DNA of 64,000 bases, from assembly GCA_025526935.1 (NCBI GenBank), contig JAHLKD010000044.1:248001-312000 (forward strand), read 5' to 3'. The notes beneath the pieces were generated by a model, which saw nothing but the letters and a program-made list of their open reading frames with translations, was not told where the DNA came from and did not search any database. Below, in pieces: positions 29,852 through 40,261 of this stretch. Within the stretch, counting starts at the first letter, position 1, and each line of letters starts with the position of its first letter. The stretch is from Cladochytrium replicatum. Taxonomy: Eukaryota; Chytridiomycota; Chytridiomycetes; Cladochytriales; Cladochytriaceae. The position numbers and the translations under genes were made by a program.

Positions 29852-30466
29852 ATGAAGGTCTCCGGTCTCGTCCTTTTCGCTACCTTCTTCGCATCTGTCG
29901 CACACGCTCTTCCCAACTACGGTGGCTACGGTGCAGAGGTGACCACCACGACCACAACCTGCAATGGCGAGGTTGAAGGTGCTAATGCCACTCCCGCCGA
30001 CGTCGGCTATGGCGCAACCTCCACCCCATCCGTTGAGGGCGAGAATGTGACCACTACCGATGTCGGATACGGCGCAACCTCTACTCCTGCTGTCCAAGGC
30101 GAGGAATCCGGCTATTCAACACCTTGCGAGTCGCCCACCGCGACCCCAGAGGTCCAAGGCGAGGCTTCGGGCACAACTCCTTGTGAGACGGCCACCACGA
30201 CCCCGGCGGTGGTTGAAGGGGAGGCTTCTGGAACCATACCATGCGACGATTCTACACCCACACCCACCGTCCAAGGTGAGGATGAGGACTGCGATGAGTA
30301 CGAGGACGAAGAGACCACACCTGGCGTCGATGGTGCGTCCACTCCGACAAGCACTGTCGAAGCCGCCGCGGCGTACCTCCAGAGCTCAGCTTCCCGCACA
30401 TCCTCGCACATGCTTGCATTCCTTGTTGCTGGTGCCGCACTTGCTGCCTCAGTTGCTGCGTTCTGA
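29852..30466 (+). CDS. GPI-anchored Thr/Pro/Glu-rich surface protein B
   Basis: Single exon, 204 residues, paralogue of 18455-19063. The signal peptide (MKVSGLVLFATFFASVAHA) is followed by mature LPNYGG. The repeats take two forms: ADVGYGATSTPSVEGEN (twice) and VQGEASGTTPCETATTTP (about three times). Both genes then have an acidic segment (DEDCDEYEDEETTPG here) and an AAYLQSS motif before the hydrophobic C-terminal GPI signal (LAFLVAGAALAASVAAF). The conserved ends and freely diverged middle suggest repeat turnover within the body. Location should be the cell surface or wall. Confidence 0.85.
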   Translation: MKVSGLVLFATFFASVAHALPNYGGYGAEVTTTTTTCNGEVEGANATPADVGYGATSTPSVEGENVTTTDVGYGATSTPAVQGEESGYSTPCESPTATPEVQGEASGTTPCETATTTPAVVEGEASGTIPCDDSTPTPTVQGEDEDCDEYEDEETTPGVDGASTPTSTVEAAAAYLQSSASRTSSHMLAFLVAGAALAASVAAF

Positions 30467-31369
30467 AAGCGCGGTCTGAATTTTCAATTTTCTTTCGCCT
30501 TTTCGTACAGTCAAAGCTGGCTTTCAATTTTTCTCTTTGACAGAGAATATGCATGTATTTTTCCTCCCAGTTTTATTTTTTTCTGCTGGGAATATAAAAA
30601 AGTTTTGTCGTTTATAAGCCTGCAATTATCTGAGTCATTATATTTTGGGTTATGATTCGTGGTTGTATGTTTTAGGACAGTCCATATTCGGGATTGCGCT
30701 GAAACAATCAGTGGGAGGTTTGAATAGGGATTTGCTAACCCGTTTTTTGTGCTTTCGAGGGATTTCAAGCTCCGCTCCAGTGTTTTTCCTCCGCGCGATG
30801 CGCTTGAGGCTCCATGCCTGCCTGTTGAGTAGCAACGACGACGTCGATACCAAAAAAGAGAGATAGCAAAGGTAGATACGTGTGGTGGTGAGAAGTATGT
30901 CAGCAATGTGGAGGTAAGACATCCTATTGCTAGTGATCTTCTTGCACAAAGCAGCAAAGTACGAATGTCCGCTCCCTACATCGATTCTCCGTACAATCGC
31001 ATCACTCAGAAACAGGCTTCTGGCAAAAGATCATGGTTGAGGGAAGATTAAAGAATGCCATAGTGGTAGCCGAATCTATTTTTGGATAAAAACGCGCAAG
31101 TCTACCAAATTTGAGTTTTCCCAGGAAGGGGGAGTGTGATGATAGGAATTCATTTTCAATGCAAAACAAAGTGCCAGTGGATTCAACTCCCACATCAACC
31201 TCCCGCTCGTTTGCACAGCGCAACACAAGCACACTGAATGCATACTATTATGAGAAACCAAAAGCGACCTTTTAGCCAAATACAAAAAACAAGGCACCCG
31301 TTCGCAAAAAAGGACGAAAAACCAGATCACCCTCATCTTCAAGTCCCCGTCCCCCCACAAAAGAACATT
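30467..31369. other. 3' region between GPI-B and CPT2, no supported gene
   Basis: Both flanking genes end towards this stretch. Frames of up to 148 codons exist on the minus strand, but they lack family signatures and start context. Confidence 0.4.
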
Positions 31370-32487
31370 TCATAGACCCTCCCCTTTCCTCCCCTCCTTC
31401 CCAACCCTCCGCGCCTGATACCCGACCCAAATGGGCACCATGTCCCAGAACGAGAACTGCGGCCAATACACCTGCACGAAATGCAGTTCGGCGTCCTCGC
31501 ACGCGGACTGCCACAACATGAAATCGCTCAGGCGCATCTCGCCCGAGGTCCGTACGAGCAAGTCGAGTTTCGGACCCGTGGATGTGAATAGCTGCGACCC
31601 AATGTCGCGCGACGTGATGGTGCGCGTCGTGGGCGCCGCCGCGGCGGCACGGGAGATGGCGGTTGTGATCTCGTGGCGGGAGGTGTACGGACATGCGACG
31701 TTTAGGATTGCACTGTGGTTTGAGGGACGGGGTTAAAAAACGTCGACAAAAGGGGATACTAGTGATTTTTGCTTCGTACCGAGTGTTGTGCTGGGTCGAT
31801 TCGGTGAGTTTGTTCGCAGCTTCGCGCACATCGTCCCTCAGCATCTCCACTGCGCCGATCAACCGCACCGAAACTCCATACCTGTGCACCAGATCCCTTT
31901 CCACAAAAAATTTCAGCCCCCGACAAACACCCACTGCGCGACTGTTTGACACTCACTCGTTCTCCGCAAGCTCGTAGAGTTTCTCCCTAAACAACGACAT
32001 CAGCGTCTCAACCTCCTCTTCCTTCCTCTTGAAATTCTCAATGCTGAACGCATAGACGGTCACGACCTCAACACCCAGCTTCAAACACGCTTCCAAAATC
32101 TAGGCGCAAAAAAAAATGTGCACACACACAGTATGAGACTGATCGCGAAATTCCTTTTTTGGTCCTTTGGCACACCTTCTCGAGCGCTTTGAAGCCGTCC
32201 TCGTGCCCAACCCGTGTCTTCACACCCCTGGACCTCGCATACCGCCGGTTCCCGTCCATGATGAACCCGACGTGTCGGGGTACTGGCCCGAGCCTGAGGA
32301 TCTTGGTTGCGTAGTCGACGCGCGAGGACGGGGTTGTTGTTAGGATGAAGAGGGCGATGAGGACGAGGAGGGAGAGGAGGAAGGTGGCGAGCAGGTGCGG
32401 TGGGGTGTTGAAGAAGGGCGGAGGGTGCGGCGGGGTTGTTGTTGTGGAGGCCTCGGCGTTCGGGTTGAAGGACGGGAGGGACTCCAT
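31370..32487 (-). CDS. cis-prenyltransferase 2 (dehydrodolichyl diphosphate synthase family)
   Basis: Four exons (32487-32176, 32099-31957, 31896-31780, 31712-31370) give 304 residues. It begins with a Pro/Thr-rich head and a strong membrane helix ([18 protein letters not shown]), then the catalytic [27 protein letters not shown], and a C-terminal [17 protein letters not shown] with [10 protein letters not shown]. The role is cis-polyprenyl (dolichol) chain synthesis at the ER. The intron positions match CPT1 in all three places, so the two arose by gene duplication. Compared with CPT1 it has a longer N-terminus and a GC-richer third codon position. Whether both are active is unknown, but both keep the diagnostic residues. 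Confidence 0.93.
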
Positions 32488-32996
32488 TGTGACGAAGGAG
32501 GACAGCGGACGGAAAGCGAAAGGGGAAGGCCAGTGGGACCAGATTTCGAGGCCAGAGATTTAGGATGAAATTTTTAACTTGATGATATGTAAAATGATGT
32601 TTTTTTAAAGAAGTAAGAGAGACTCATGCACAGCAACCGGAAGAAGAATGAAATCGGATGTGCGAAACGTTGGCGGTTTCTCATGCACAAAACGAGAAAA
32701 AGCGACAAATGAATATCTCTCATAAATTGAAGGGCAAGATGGGGAAAAGAAAATAAAAGGCAACAAAGGAGGACCAGACCGTGAAGTGGAGCACAAATAA
32801 AAGATGGAAAGGGGAAAAAAATAATAAACAGACCATTTCTCTTTTTCGCACAAAAAATAAGAATGACGAGGACCCATCTCCGATTATCCACTGTACATAA
32901 CACACACAAAAAGCACTATACATTCGCCCTTCCGTTCTCGACTTTTCGATAATAACAAGAAAACACCAATCCCAATTCTACGATCGCCAGGTATCC

Positions 32997-35189
32997 TCAC
33001 TCCAATATCAACATCCCCGCATGCGTCTGCGGCCCCACCACGGGTGGCCCATACTGAACCTGCATCCCCGGGGGCGCACCCATACCATGCTGTTGCTGTT
33101 GCTGCTGCACCTGCGGCATCTGCATCTGAATCCCCTGGGTCGACATGTACGGCCCTAGCCCAATCGGCATCTGCACACCAATCTGCTGCACACCAATATC
33201 CTCGCCTTGCTGCTGCACAACCAAACCTTCCCCTTCCCTCACTCCACCTTCGTTCGCGACCGGCGTATCAGGCAACATCGCAGCCCCCGCACCAGCAGCC
33301 CCGCCCCTCCCCCGCCCACGTCCCCTCCCTCTCCCTCTCCCCCTACCTCGCCCCCTCGCTGCAGCCACCGGCGCGGGCCCCACAGCACCCCCGCGGTTCC
33401 TCACAAACTCATCCATCTCCCTCCGATACCGCTCCCTGTCCCTCCGCGCTTTTTCCTCGTACACGCTCTTCTCGACCTCACCCAGCTTCTTCCACTCCTC
33501 CGAAATCATCCTGCTGATGGGCCCCACGGTCGCGCCGGGGAACCGCTCAGTGTACGACGGACGCACTTCGGTCAGGTAGTACAGGTACGCGGACATCGGG
33601 TGTTTCGGCGCGCCGGGGAGCTTGGGCGCTCTACCCCGACCGCGTGGTGCAGCGGGGGGGTCGGCCGCCGCGGGTCGGTTTACGGGCGCCGCCGTGGCGA
33701 GGTTATGACCCGGCGGGACACCCACAGCCAGAGTCTCCCGATACACAATCCCGCCGTCCAAGTCCACCCCGTCGTCACCAAACACTGCGCTCAAGTCCTC
33801 GCCGTCGATGTGCAAGCTCGAATCGTCGTCAGCAATGACGGTCATGCCACTGTTCGACTCTTGCAAGTTCCGCTGCCACTCCTCCTTCTGCCGCGCGTAC
33901 CGGATCTTGTCCTCCCTGCTCCGCTCGACGTACCGCTCGCGCTCCTCGGGCCGAAGTCCTTTCCACGCCTCGGCGATCATCTTGCTTATAGGCCCGACGG
34001 TCGAGCCCGGGAACCTTTGCGCGTACATCGGTCGGACTTCGTAGAGGTAGAACAGGAAGGCGGACATGGGGTGTTTGGGCGCGCGGGGGTCTTTTTTGTG
34101 GTGCGCGCGCGGGGTGGTGGTGGGGTTGTGGGGGCCAGGTTTGCGGCCCGGACGGCGGGTTTCGGGTAGTGAGAGGTCGTCAGCGAGGTGGTAGAGGGGC
34201 GGGCTTGCGGGGGCGGGGGAGAGGGAGAGGTCGGTGGGCGGGGTGTTGTGGGGAGAAGTGGTTGCTGTGGTGGTTGTGGAAGAAGTTGCGGTGAGGGGGA
34301 CTGTGGGAGCGTGGAGCTCGGCGAGGGTCGGGCGGCGCTTGGCGCGACGTACTGGTTGCTGGTTGGGATCTTGCTTCGGAGTGAATGACGCAGACTCGCG
34401 TCTTTGGAGCTGCGGTTGCTGAACCTGAGGATGGAGTTGTTGGGGTTGGGGTTGCTGAGAGATGGAATAGTTTGCGACGGTATTGGCTTGGTGAATCGGG
34501 AGCTGCTGTTGCTGCAAATCTGGCGAGTTCCAGTGGTGATTCGACGACGGCTGCGGCAGCAACGGCTTGTAGTGCTGGAGCTGCTGCTGCTGCTGTTGCT
34601 GTTGCTGTTGCTGTTGTAGTTGCTGGGTTTGCAACTCGTGGTGCTGGTGTTGGAACACCTGGTGGTTCTGCTGATTTTGCATCAGCTCGTGCTGATGGTG
34701 GTGTTGTTGTGGGTAGTGGTGGGGCTGACTGTCAGCATTGTAGGTAGCAAGAGAGTGCTGTTGCTGGTGCTGGTGCGAAGCATATGCAGAATGATTTTGC
34801 GAGCCAAAACTAGGTTGATGCGACTGTTGCTGTTGTTGGTACACAGGGAGATTGGCATTCTGAGCGGATTGAGCGGCAAAAGCTTGTTGGGTTTGCTGCT
34901 GCTGCTGCAGTTGTTGCTGGTGGGAGTAGCCTTGTTGATAGTGCTGCGATTGCTGAGCGTACGATAATTGAGGGTGAGATAGTGTTTGGTGGTTGTGGTG
35001 ATAGGAAGCGAGATGGTTGTTGTGGTGGTTATAAGGATAGTACGAGGCAGGTTGGACATTGGGAGAAGCAGTCGGATTGTTGGCAGCAGCAGCGGTGGTG
35101 GGCAATGCGGGTGCAGGCGATGAAGTAGCGAAGTTGTGGTTGAGAAGATGGTTCTGGTTCTGGTTGTGGTTGTGGTTGTTCTGGTCCAT
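32997..35189 (-). CDS. two-HMG-box protein with Q/H-rich N-terminus
   Basis: Single exon, 730 residues. Residues 1-270 are extremely rich in Gln, His and Asn, including a run of 12 Gln near 192-203. An AT-hook-like RRPGRKPGP lies near 345-353. HMG box 1 (about 368-440) reads DPRAPKHPMSAFLFYLYEVR. An acidic linker follows (about 452-480). HMG box 2 (about 525-597) reads GAPKHPMSAYLYYLTEVR. A GRGRGRGR tract (612 onwards) and a Gln-rich tail end the protein. Tandem HMG boxes bind or bend DNA, so this is probably a chromatin or transcription factor. The homopolymers are encoded by CAG/CAA-type microsatellites that may vary in length. Long open frames on the opposite strand are shadows of the GC-rich boxes. 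Confidence 0.93.
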   Translation of the reverse strand: MDQNNHNHNQNQNHLLNHNFATSSPAPALPTTAAAANNPTASPNVQPASYYPYNHHNNHLASYHHNHQTLSHPQLSYAQQSQHYQQGYSHQQQLQQQQQTQQAFAAQSAQNANLPVYQQQQQSHQPSFGSQNHSAYASHQHQQQHSLATYNADSQPHHYPQQHHHQHELMQNQQNHQVFQHQHHELQTQQLQQQQQQQQQQQQLQHYKPLLPQPSSNHHWNSPDLQQQQLPIHQANTVANYSISQQPQPQQLHPQVQQPQLQRRESASFTPKQDPNQQPVRRAKRRPTLAELHAPTVPLTATSSTTTTATTSPHNTPPTDLSLSPAPASPPLYHLADDLSLPETRRPGRKPGPHNPTTTPRAHHKKDPRAPKHPMSAFLFYLYEVRPMYAQRFPGSTVGPISKMIAEAWKGLRPEERERYVERSREDKIRYARQKEEWQRNLQESNSGMTVIADDDSSLHIDGEDLSAVFGDDGVDLDGGIVYRETLAVGVPPGHNLATAAPVNRPAAADPPAAPRGRGRAPKLPGAPKHPMSAYLYYLTEVRPSYTERFPGATVGPISRMISEEWKKLGEVEKSVYEEKARRDRERYRREMDEFVRNRGGAVGPAPVAAARGRGRGRGRGRGRGRGRGGAAGAGAAMLPDTPVANEGGVREGEGLVVQQQGEDIGVQQIGVQMPIGLGPYMSTQGIQMQMPQVQQQQQQHGMGAPPGMQVQYGPPVVGPQTHAGMLILE

Positions 35190-35574
35190 CTAGCAGTAGC
35201 AGTAGCGGTAGCGGCAGAGCAGCAGTAGTAGTAACATCAGTACACGAGGATTGAATATGGAGATACATGGTACATATACAATAGTATAGAATGGACAGAA
35301 TACCTTGGTATAATAGTAAATAATAGTACAAGCAGCGGAGTGGTGGTGGTGGAACAGAAAAGAATGAAGGTGGCTAACGCGAGGTAGGTCGAATTATTGT
35401 ATTTTAATATATTTTAATATTGCGGGATCGTCGGGTGAGACAAGACAGACACTGCCACCGTAGCAATAAACAATTTGGGTTTCCAAATCTGGACGGTTCG
35501 TCAGTCCGAATAGATGCTCTAAAGTGGTCGAGCAGCTGCGAGATATTCCCGTAAATCAATGGACTTTGTCGCTA

Positions 35575-36165
35575 CTCATGTGCAAGCTGTGCATACGAAT
35601 ATTTGTCTTAACAGAAAGTAGCAAATTACTAACCACATCTTTTGGAGCTGAGAATTCATATGCATCAATATTGGGTTTGTAGAGCTTCGCAATGATCCTA
35701 CCATCAATGTTTGTCTTAAAATAATTACAGTGGAATCACCCGCAGACCGCATTTGGAAAAACAAGTTGACAACTTACCTTAAAAGCATCTGATATCTCAA
35801 AGCATGTATCTGCCTTAATCTTGTCCTCAATCACTGTCATCCATTTGCGGATTGACTTGATCTCGTTCTCAGACTCTTGTAACGTATGAAGTTTGTTGCA
35901 GCATACAAACGAGCTGTTGTCAGATTCAGCTGTCCAAAGGCCACCATTCCTTTGACTGCTTCAGTACTTTGATTCTCAAAGCGCTGACAAATCCAATCCT
36001 CAGAAACAAGGGACACTTCAGAGTTGCAGGATGGCTGCGACAATCCTGAACTTCTGCAGCCGATGAACTGCTCAAAGATGCAGGTGGCAGCCCATGGGAC
36101 CCACACATCATTGGGGCAAACTCCTTTTGCGCGAGGAGGGCTCACCATTATTTTATGCAATGGAT
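35575..36165 (-). pseudogene. possible decayed gene of unknown family
   Basis: On the minus strand a plausible exon reads KSIRKWMTVIEDKIKADTCF then EISDAFK, ends at GTAAGT, and is followed after a TTTTAAG acceptor by TNIDGRIIAKLYKPNIDAYE then FSAPKDV and a further GTTAGT. Upstream the frame is interrupted by a stop and two competing frames are open. I do not recognise it. It abuts the truncated gypsy copy at 36169 and could be host or transposon derived. Confidence 0.25.
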
Positions 36166-36168
36166 ATG

Positions 36169-37299
36169 GAGTTGTTCTGCGAGCTACAGTACAGCTAAAA
36201 ACACCCTACCGCTGCTAGGAGAAGCCCTTGGTTTTTAACAGGTGGTGGTTTCATCCAGGACCCACTATTTTGGACCTTTTTGTGCGTCCACTCAGGAACG
36301 TATTACCGGCTACACAAACACTTCCCTGATCACTCAGAATTACGGGCGATCAGTTTCGATTATTTTACGCATTTTTCTGAGCACAATATGTGGACACCTT
36401 CGAGGGTTCAGGATACCTTGGCGAGGGCTTGCGTTAGACAGCCTTTGGAACCTCGGGAACAATTGTGGCATCTTGCGGAGCGGTTGGAGGAGCCTTGCGG
36501 TGCGTGGAGGAATGCGTTTTTGTTGATGTATTCATTGGAGGACGTTGCTGGACTTTTGGCCAGTGTTGGATCTGGCCAGATCGCTGTCCCGAATTCACTT
36601 ATCCATTTGCTAAAATGCGTGTGTGAAGAAGGACTTCTGAATTGGCTGTATTGCTTGAGCAGCTTAAAATTGAGAACAATGCACTCGCGATGCAGTGCGC
36701 TGCGCTTGCAGATAACTTGGTTCTGGCGACAGATCAGCTTGATCCCATTGATGCTCTCAATGTTGAGGACGATGGGGAGAAGTGTTGGGCTGATTCCCTG
36801 ACCCAGATCATTTTTTGGATGCCGATTTATTGAATCATAATGGATTGGCAAAACTTGGCAGATCTGCAGGAACTGGCGAGTGCTTAACGAGAGCTTTGCG
36901 TTGCACAGGAGAATGCAGCAGAAGCACGGCGCAAGGCAGCCAGCGCTGCAGCGGAGCTCGAGACAGCTCGATCAGCGGAGGCAAAGCAAGTTTCAGCTCT
37001 GGATGACTTGGAGAGTTGAAGTCATTCCATGAGCTTGCAATCCAACACCGCACCGGGGCCAAATTGCTAGAGGCGGAACTGGCCCCAGTGAAGGCTACTG
37101 GAGCCAGTCTTTGCGCTTGTTTGGATCGCCCCAACATACACGATTGCATAAATGATGGCTGAAGAAGACGGTGGATACAAATGAGAAAACACATTGGAAG
37201 GATTACATCCATATCAAGTAAGAGAAGGGGTTGAGAGTGCTGCACCAGCACAAACCTGACAGCAATCCGCAATTCATGACATCCATATACATAGAGCAC
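36169..37299 (+). mobile_element. truncated, rearranged copy of the gypsy element
   Basis: Positions 36169-36240 match the last about 70 bases of the LTR. They are followed by the PBS region and a degenerate gag (36241-37143) colinear with 5901-6815, with many substitutions and frameshifts. At about 37143 the match switches to the opposite strand: 37144-37299 is the reverse complement of the Pol protease region near 9420-9590. Most of pol and the 3' LTR are absent. It is an old, non-functional relative of the 5432-13729 element. Confidence 0.9.
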
Positions 37300-37931
37300 A
37301 GGTGACTATACAAGATATTCTTCTTGAAACTATCATGGTAGAAGCTCTTGGGTTTCAAAAGTCAGTATCTGGAAGAGTTTGGCAGGGTGGACCATCTGAT
37401 GATTGCCTATATGAAGACCGAAAACACAGACAAGGCACACTTTGGATTTGATGAATTGATCCTGCAGCAAATACATGAAGGCGATCTTGTTCACACCGTT
37501 GCCTAAACAAATTACTACACGTGATCCACCGCAAATCCTTGCTGCTTTTTCGATTGGCAGGATATTTGTCATGGAGATCAGTTTGTCCAAGTTTAGAGCA
37601 TTTACAATTCTGCATGATCACACAATGGTGATATGTCAAATATACCATAAAGCTGATCTGGCTGAGAGATGATTATGGATTAGGTTAAAGCTTGGCGACA
37701 AGCTGCATCTTTTCTGGGACAATTGTTCGCAAAGTCTGTGTGCGGCATGATTGCTCTGACCGGACTAACTTCCGAAAATCGATTTGGCACTGGGCGTTGT
37801 GAAACCGAGTGGTGGGGTTTAGCGGGTGACTATTCTGTATGTTACCGATTCTAACGCACAATTGTGACTGCCAATATTCTTACTACAATCATATTCAAAA
37901 ATATACTCTTTCTACTACTATGTACCATCTC
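37300..37931. other. stretch without recognised genes
   Basis: Short frames only, on both strands. It may be further transposon debris, because it adjoins the inverted protease fragment, but no motif confirms this. Confidence 0.35.
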
Positions 37932-40169
37932 TCAATTCTCAAAGTCTCCGTAGCAACTCCACAGCCAGTGCCCGCTCTCCCCATGCACGCTGCACCACTC
38001 CACTACCCTCCCCCTCGCATCATGCTCGCACCGCCTGCACACCTCGACTGCTGTCACTACCGCCCTCCCCTCCACCTTCCCGACTCCCCCCTTCCACACG
38101 CACACTAGATCGGGCATCTGCGCGACCGCTCCGTACCCCCTCTTCTCAATCTCACTGCTCGCGCAATACAGATCCTCCATCCGCACCACGAAATCAACGT
38201 CTGCTTGCACTACGAGCACGTCTCCGTCCCTCACTTCGTTGCCCATCATCGCCCTCTCCACCCGTCGCACGATCATGTCCACCCGGAACTTCCGCAGGTC
38301 CACCCACACCGTTTCGTACCCTGACGCGGACTTGCGCACTTGATTTTGTTTGATCTCCCGCGGCGTCGACTCGATCGCTACGAATCCCATCGCGTGCAGC
38401 TCGGTGAGCACCTCGCTCATCTTGTCTTCCGGTCGGAGACTGAACCTGAACGACCCTTTAGGCGAGTTGATCGCTGCGTGGAGGATCGAAAAGTAGCTCG
38501 AGATCACCTGTTGGCTGCTGCGCGGCGCGTGCGTCACAGACCCTCGCCGGCCCGTAGTCGACGCCCGGCGCTGGTGGATGTACTCGAGCGTAATCGTTCG
38601 CGTCGGTGACGACGGTGATGTGGGCGAGAGTGCTCGTCGCGTCGGTGACTGCGGTGGAGGGGATTGCGTGCGTATACGTGACACCGCTGATGTCCGCGTG
38701 GGTGAAACTGTCTCGGTCGTCATAGTCGTTGTGGGCGATGCTGTCCTCGATGTGGGTACGTTGGGCAGAGGCTTGACTGTATTCTTCGTGGCAACGGTCG
38801 TTGACGCAAAACCCTTCGCTCTGTCCGTCTTTGCAATCGTGTGGATCGTCGTGATCCTCGGTGCACCCTTCACTCCGTCCATCTTCTCGTTCCCGTCCAT
38901 GTTGACATTTCCTTTCTCTTTCCCTTCCACTGTAACCTTGCCATTCAAGATTATGGAGTTTTTTGAATCATTCAGAGCTCCTGGAGTGCTTTTCTCGTTA
39001 TTTCCTTGCTCGCTAGTAATCTCTTCTTCGACGTCCTTCTTTGGGGGTTTGGGCACTCCCAACTCCGGAAATACTTCCCTGACCGATCGCGGCGACTTGA
39101 CCCGATCCTTCGACCCCGCTCGTCGAGTCACCTTCCTCCAACCGTCCAACCCCTCTCCAACCCCGAAATAGTGCTCGTCTGAACGATCCTGTGCTCTCGC
39201 CCCAGCAGACAATGGCGCGTCCGACGTGCGACGGAAACGCGTGCGTTCGAGAGCAACATTGGCCCGAGACAGCGCAGCGTCAGTCGATGCGCGCTGACGG
39301 AGGGGGCGATGGATTGAGGGGGTGCGTGTTGGTGGGGTCGATGTGCGCAGGTTGGAGAGCTGGGGTGCTAGCGAGATCCTGGGGGTGTCGGGACGGGGCG
39401 ATAATGGAACGGAAGTGCGGGATGTGTTGGATCTCGGGGAAGGGTTAGCTGTCGGCGTCGGCGTCGCTGCACGCGCGATCGATATGGACTCCCGCGACGC
39501 CTTCGACCGCGGTGTTGTGGAGCTGGACGATGTGTTGTTGTTGGGCGTCGGCGTCGGCGTCGACTCGCGCGCAACGGACAGCGACTCTCTCGACGCTCTC
39601 GATCTCGGCGTGGACGCTGCTGTCGCACCGGAGCTGTTCGGTGTTGGTGTACTCGGCCGTACGATCACCGACGCGTTCAGCGATTCCTTGGACGACTTTG
39701 ATCTCGGGATCGGCGTACTCGCCGTCCTCTGCCGCGCCATCGATCCATGGCGTACCTCGGTCACGCTCCCCGGCGTCCCCCCCGTCTCGCCGAAATACAA
39801 CAGATCCTCAACCACGCCGTCGCTCCGCGCGCTAACCTCCGCAGCCCGCGCAATCTCGCTCTTGACTCGAGGCGACACCGTCTGTGCGCGCTTCCGGCGT
39901 CCAAACTCGAACCCCATGCTCTCGACATCCCGTCCGCGGCCGGCGATGATGATCGCTTCGGGACGCTTGTTGGGCTTGCGACGGCGTGATGTGGGGGCTG
40001 CGCTTGCGGAGCGCCGGCCGCGGGGAGGGGAGGGAGGGGCTGGCGGCGGGGAGGGGAGACGCTTTGATGTTTTTGAGAGGCGGAGAAGGTCTTGCAGAGA
40101 TCGCAGCCAGGCGTTGTGAGGATCTTCGGAGAGTTGATTTAGAGAAGAGGAGGACGAGGCGGGAGGCAT
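37932..40169 (-). CDS. hypothetical Ser/Pro/Thr-rich protein with a conserved-looking C-terminus
   Basis: The chosen ATG at 40169 (MPPASSSSSLNQLSEDP) gives 745 residues. The frame is open 69 codons further upstream, but that part is a GGGATT-type microsatellite and looks like leader. Residues 60-520 are low complexity, with recurring TPRSKASRESLS-like units and many potential phosphorylation sites. The last about 200 residues look folded: SSYFSILHAAINSPKGSFRF, RPEDKMSEVLTELHAMGFVA, then a Cys/His cluster (CRRCEHDARG, WCSVHGESGHWLW). The pattern of a disordered body and compact C-terminal domain is common in cytoskeletal or kinase-associated proteins. I do not recognise the family. Confidence 0.75.
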   Translation of the reverse strand: MPPASSSSSLNQLSEDPHNAWLRSLQDLLRLSKTSKRLPSPPPAPPSPPRGRRSASAAPTSRRRKPNKRPEAIIIAGRGRDVESMGFEFGRRKRAQTVSPRVKSEIARAAEVSARSDGVVEDLLYFGETGGTPGSVTEVRHGSMARQRTASTPIPRSKSSKESLNASVIVRPSTPTPNSSGATAASTPRSRASRESLSVARESTPTPTPNNNTSSSSTTPRSKASRESISIARAATPTPTANPSPRSNTSRTSVPLSPRPDTPRISLAPQLSNLRTSTPPTRTPSIHRPLRQRASTDAALSRANVALERTRFRRTSDAPLSAGARAQDRSDEHYFGVGEGLDGWRKVTRRAGSKDRVKSPRSVREVFPELGVPKPPKKDVEEEITSEQGNNEKSTPGALNDSKNSIILNGKVTVEGKEKGNVNMDGNEKMDGVKGAPRITTIHTIAKTDRAKGFASTTVATKNTVKPLPNVPTSRTASPTTTMTTETVSPTRTSAVSRIRTQSPPPQSPTRRALSPTSPSSPTRTITLEYIHQRRASTTGRRGSVTHAPRSSQQVISSYFSILHAAINSPKGSFRFSLRPEDKMSEVLTELHAMGFVAIESTPREIKQNQVRKSASGYETVWVDLRKFRVDMIVRRVERAMMGNEVRDGDVLVVQADVDFVVRMEDLYCASSEIEKRGYGAVAQMPDLVCVWKGGVGKVEGRAVVTAVEVCRRCEHDARGRVVEWCSVHGESGHWLWSCYGDFEN

Positions 40170-40216
40170 TTTTTGTTGGACTACAAGAAATTCAGAGATT
40201 AAGATGACGGAAATTG

Positions 40217-40261
40217 GAATTGGGTTGGGGTTGGGATTGGGATTGGGATTGATTGGGTTGG
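40217..40261 (+). repeat. GGGTT/GGGATT microsatellite in a 5' leader
   Basis: About seven G-runs of three or four, spaced by TT or ATT (TTGGGGTTGGGATTGGGATT..). It lies just upstream of the 40169 start codon on its template strand. The G-rich strand could form a quadruplex. Confidence 0.8.

Noticed and set aside
30511-30957. 148-codon minus-strand frame between GPI-B and CPT2
   Set aside because: It has no family signature, overlaps other random frames and lies in the shared 3' region of two convergent genes.
33207-34169. Long plus-strand frames opposite the HMG-box gene
   Set aside because: They are Pro/Arg-rich shadows produced by GC-rich codons of the minus-strand gene. They have no domain or start context.
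34188-34967. Poly-Leu and poly-Val plus-strand frames
   Set aside because: They are antisense readings of CAG/CAA repeats that encode poly-Gln in the HMG gene.
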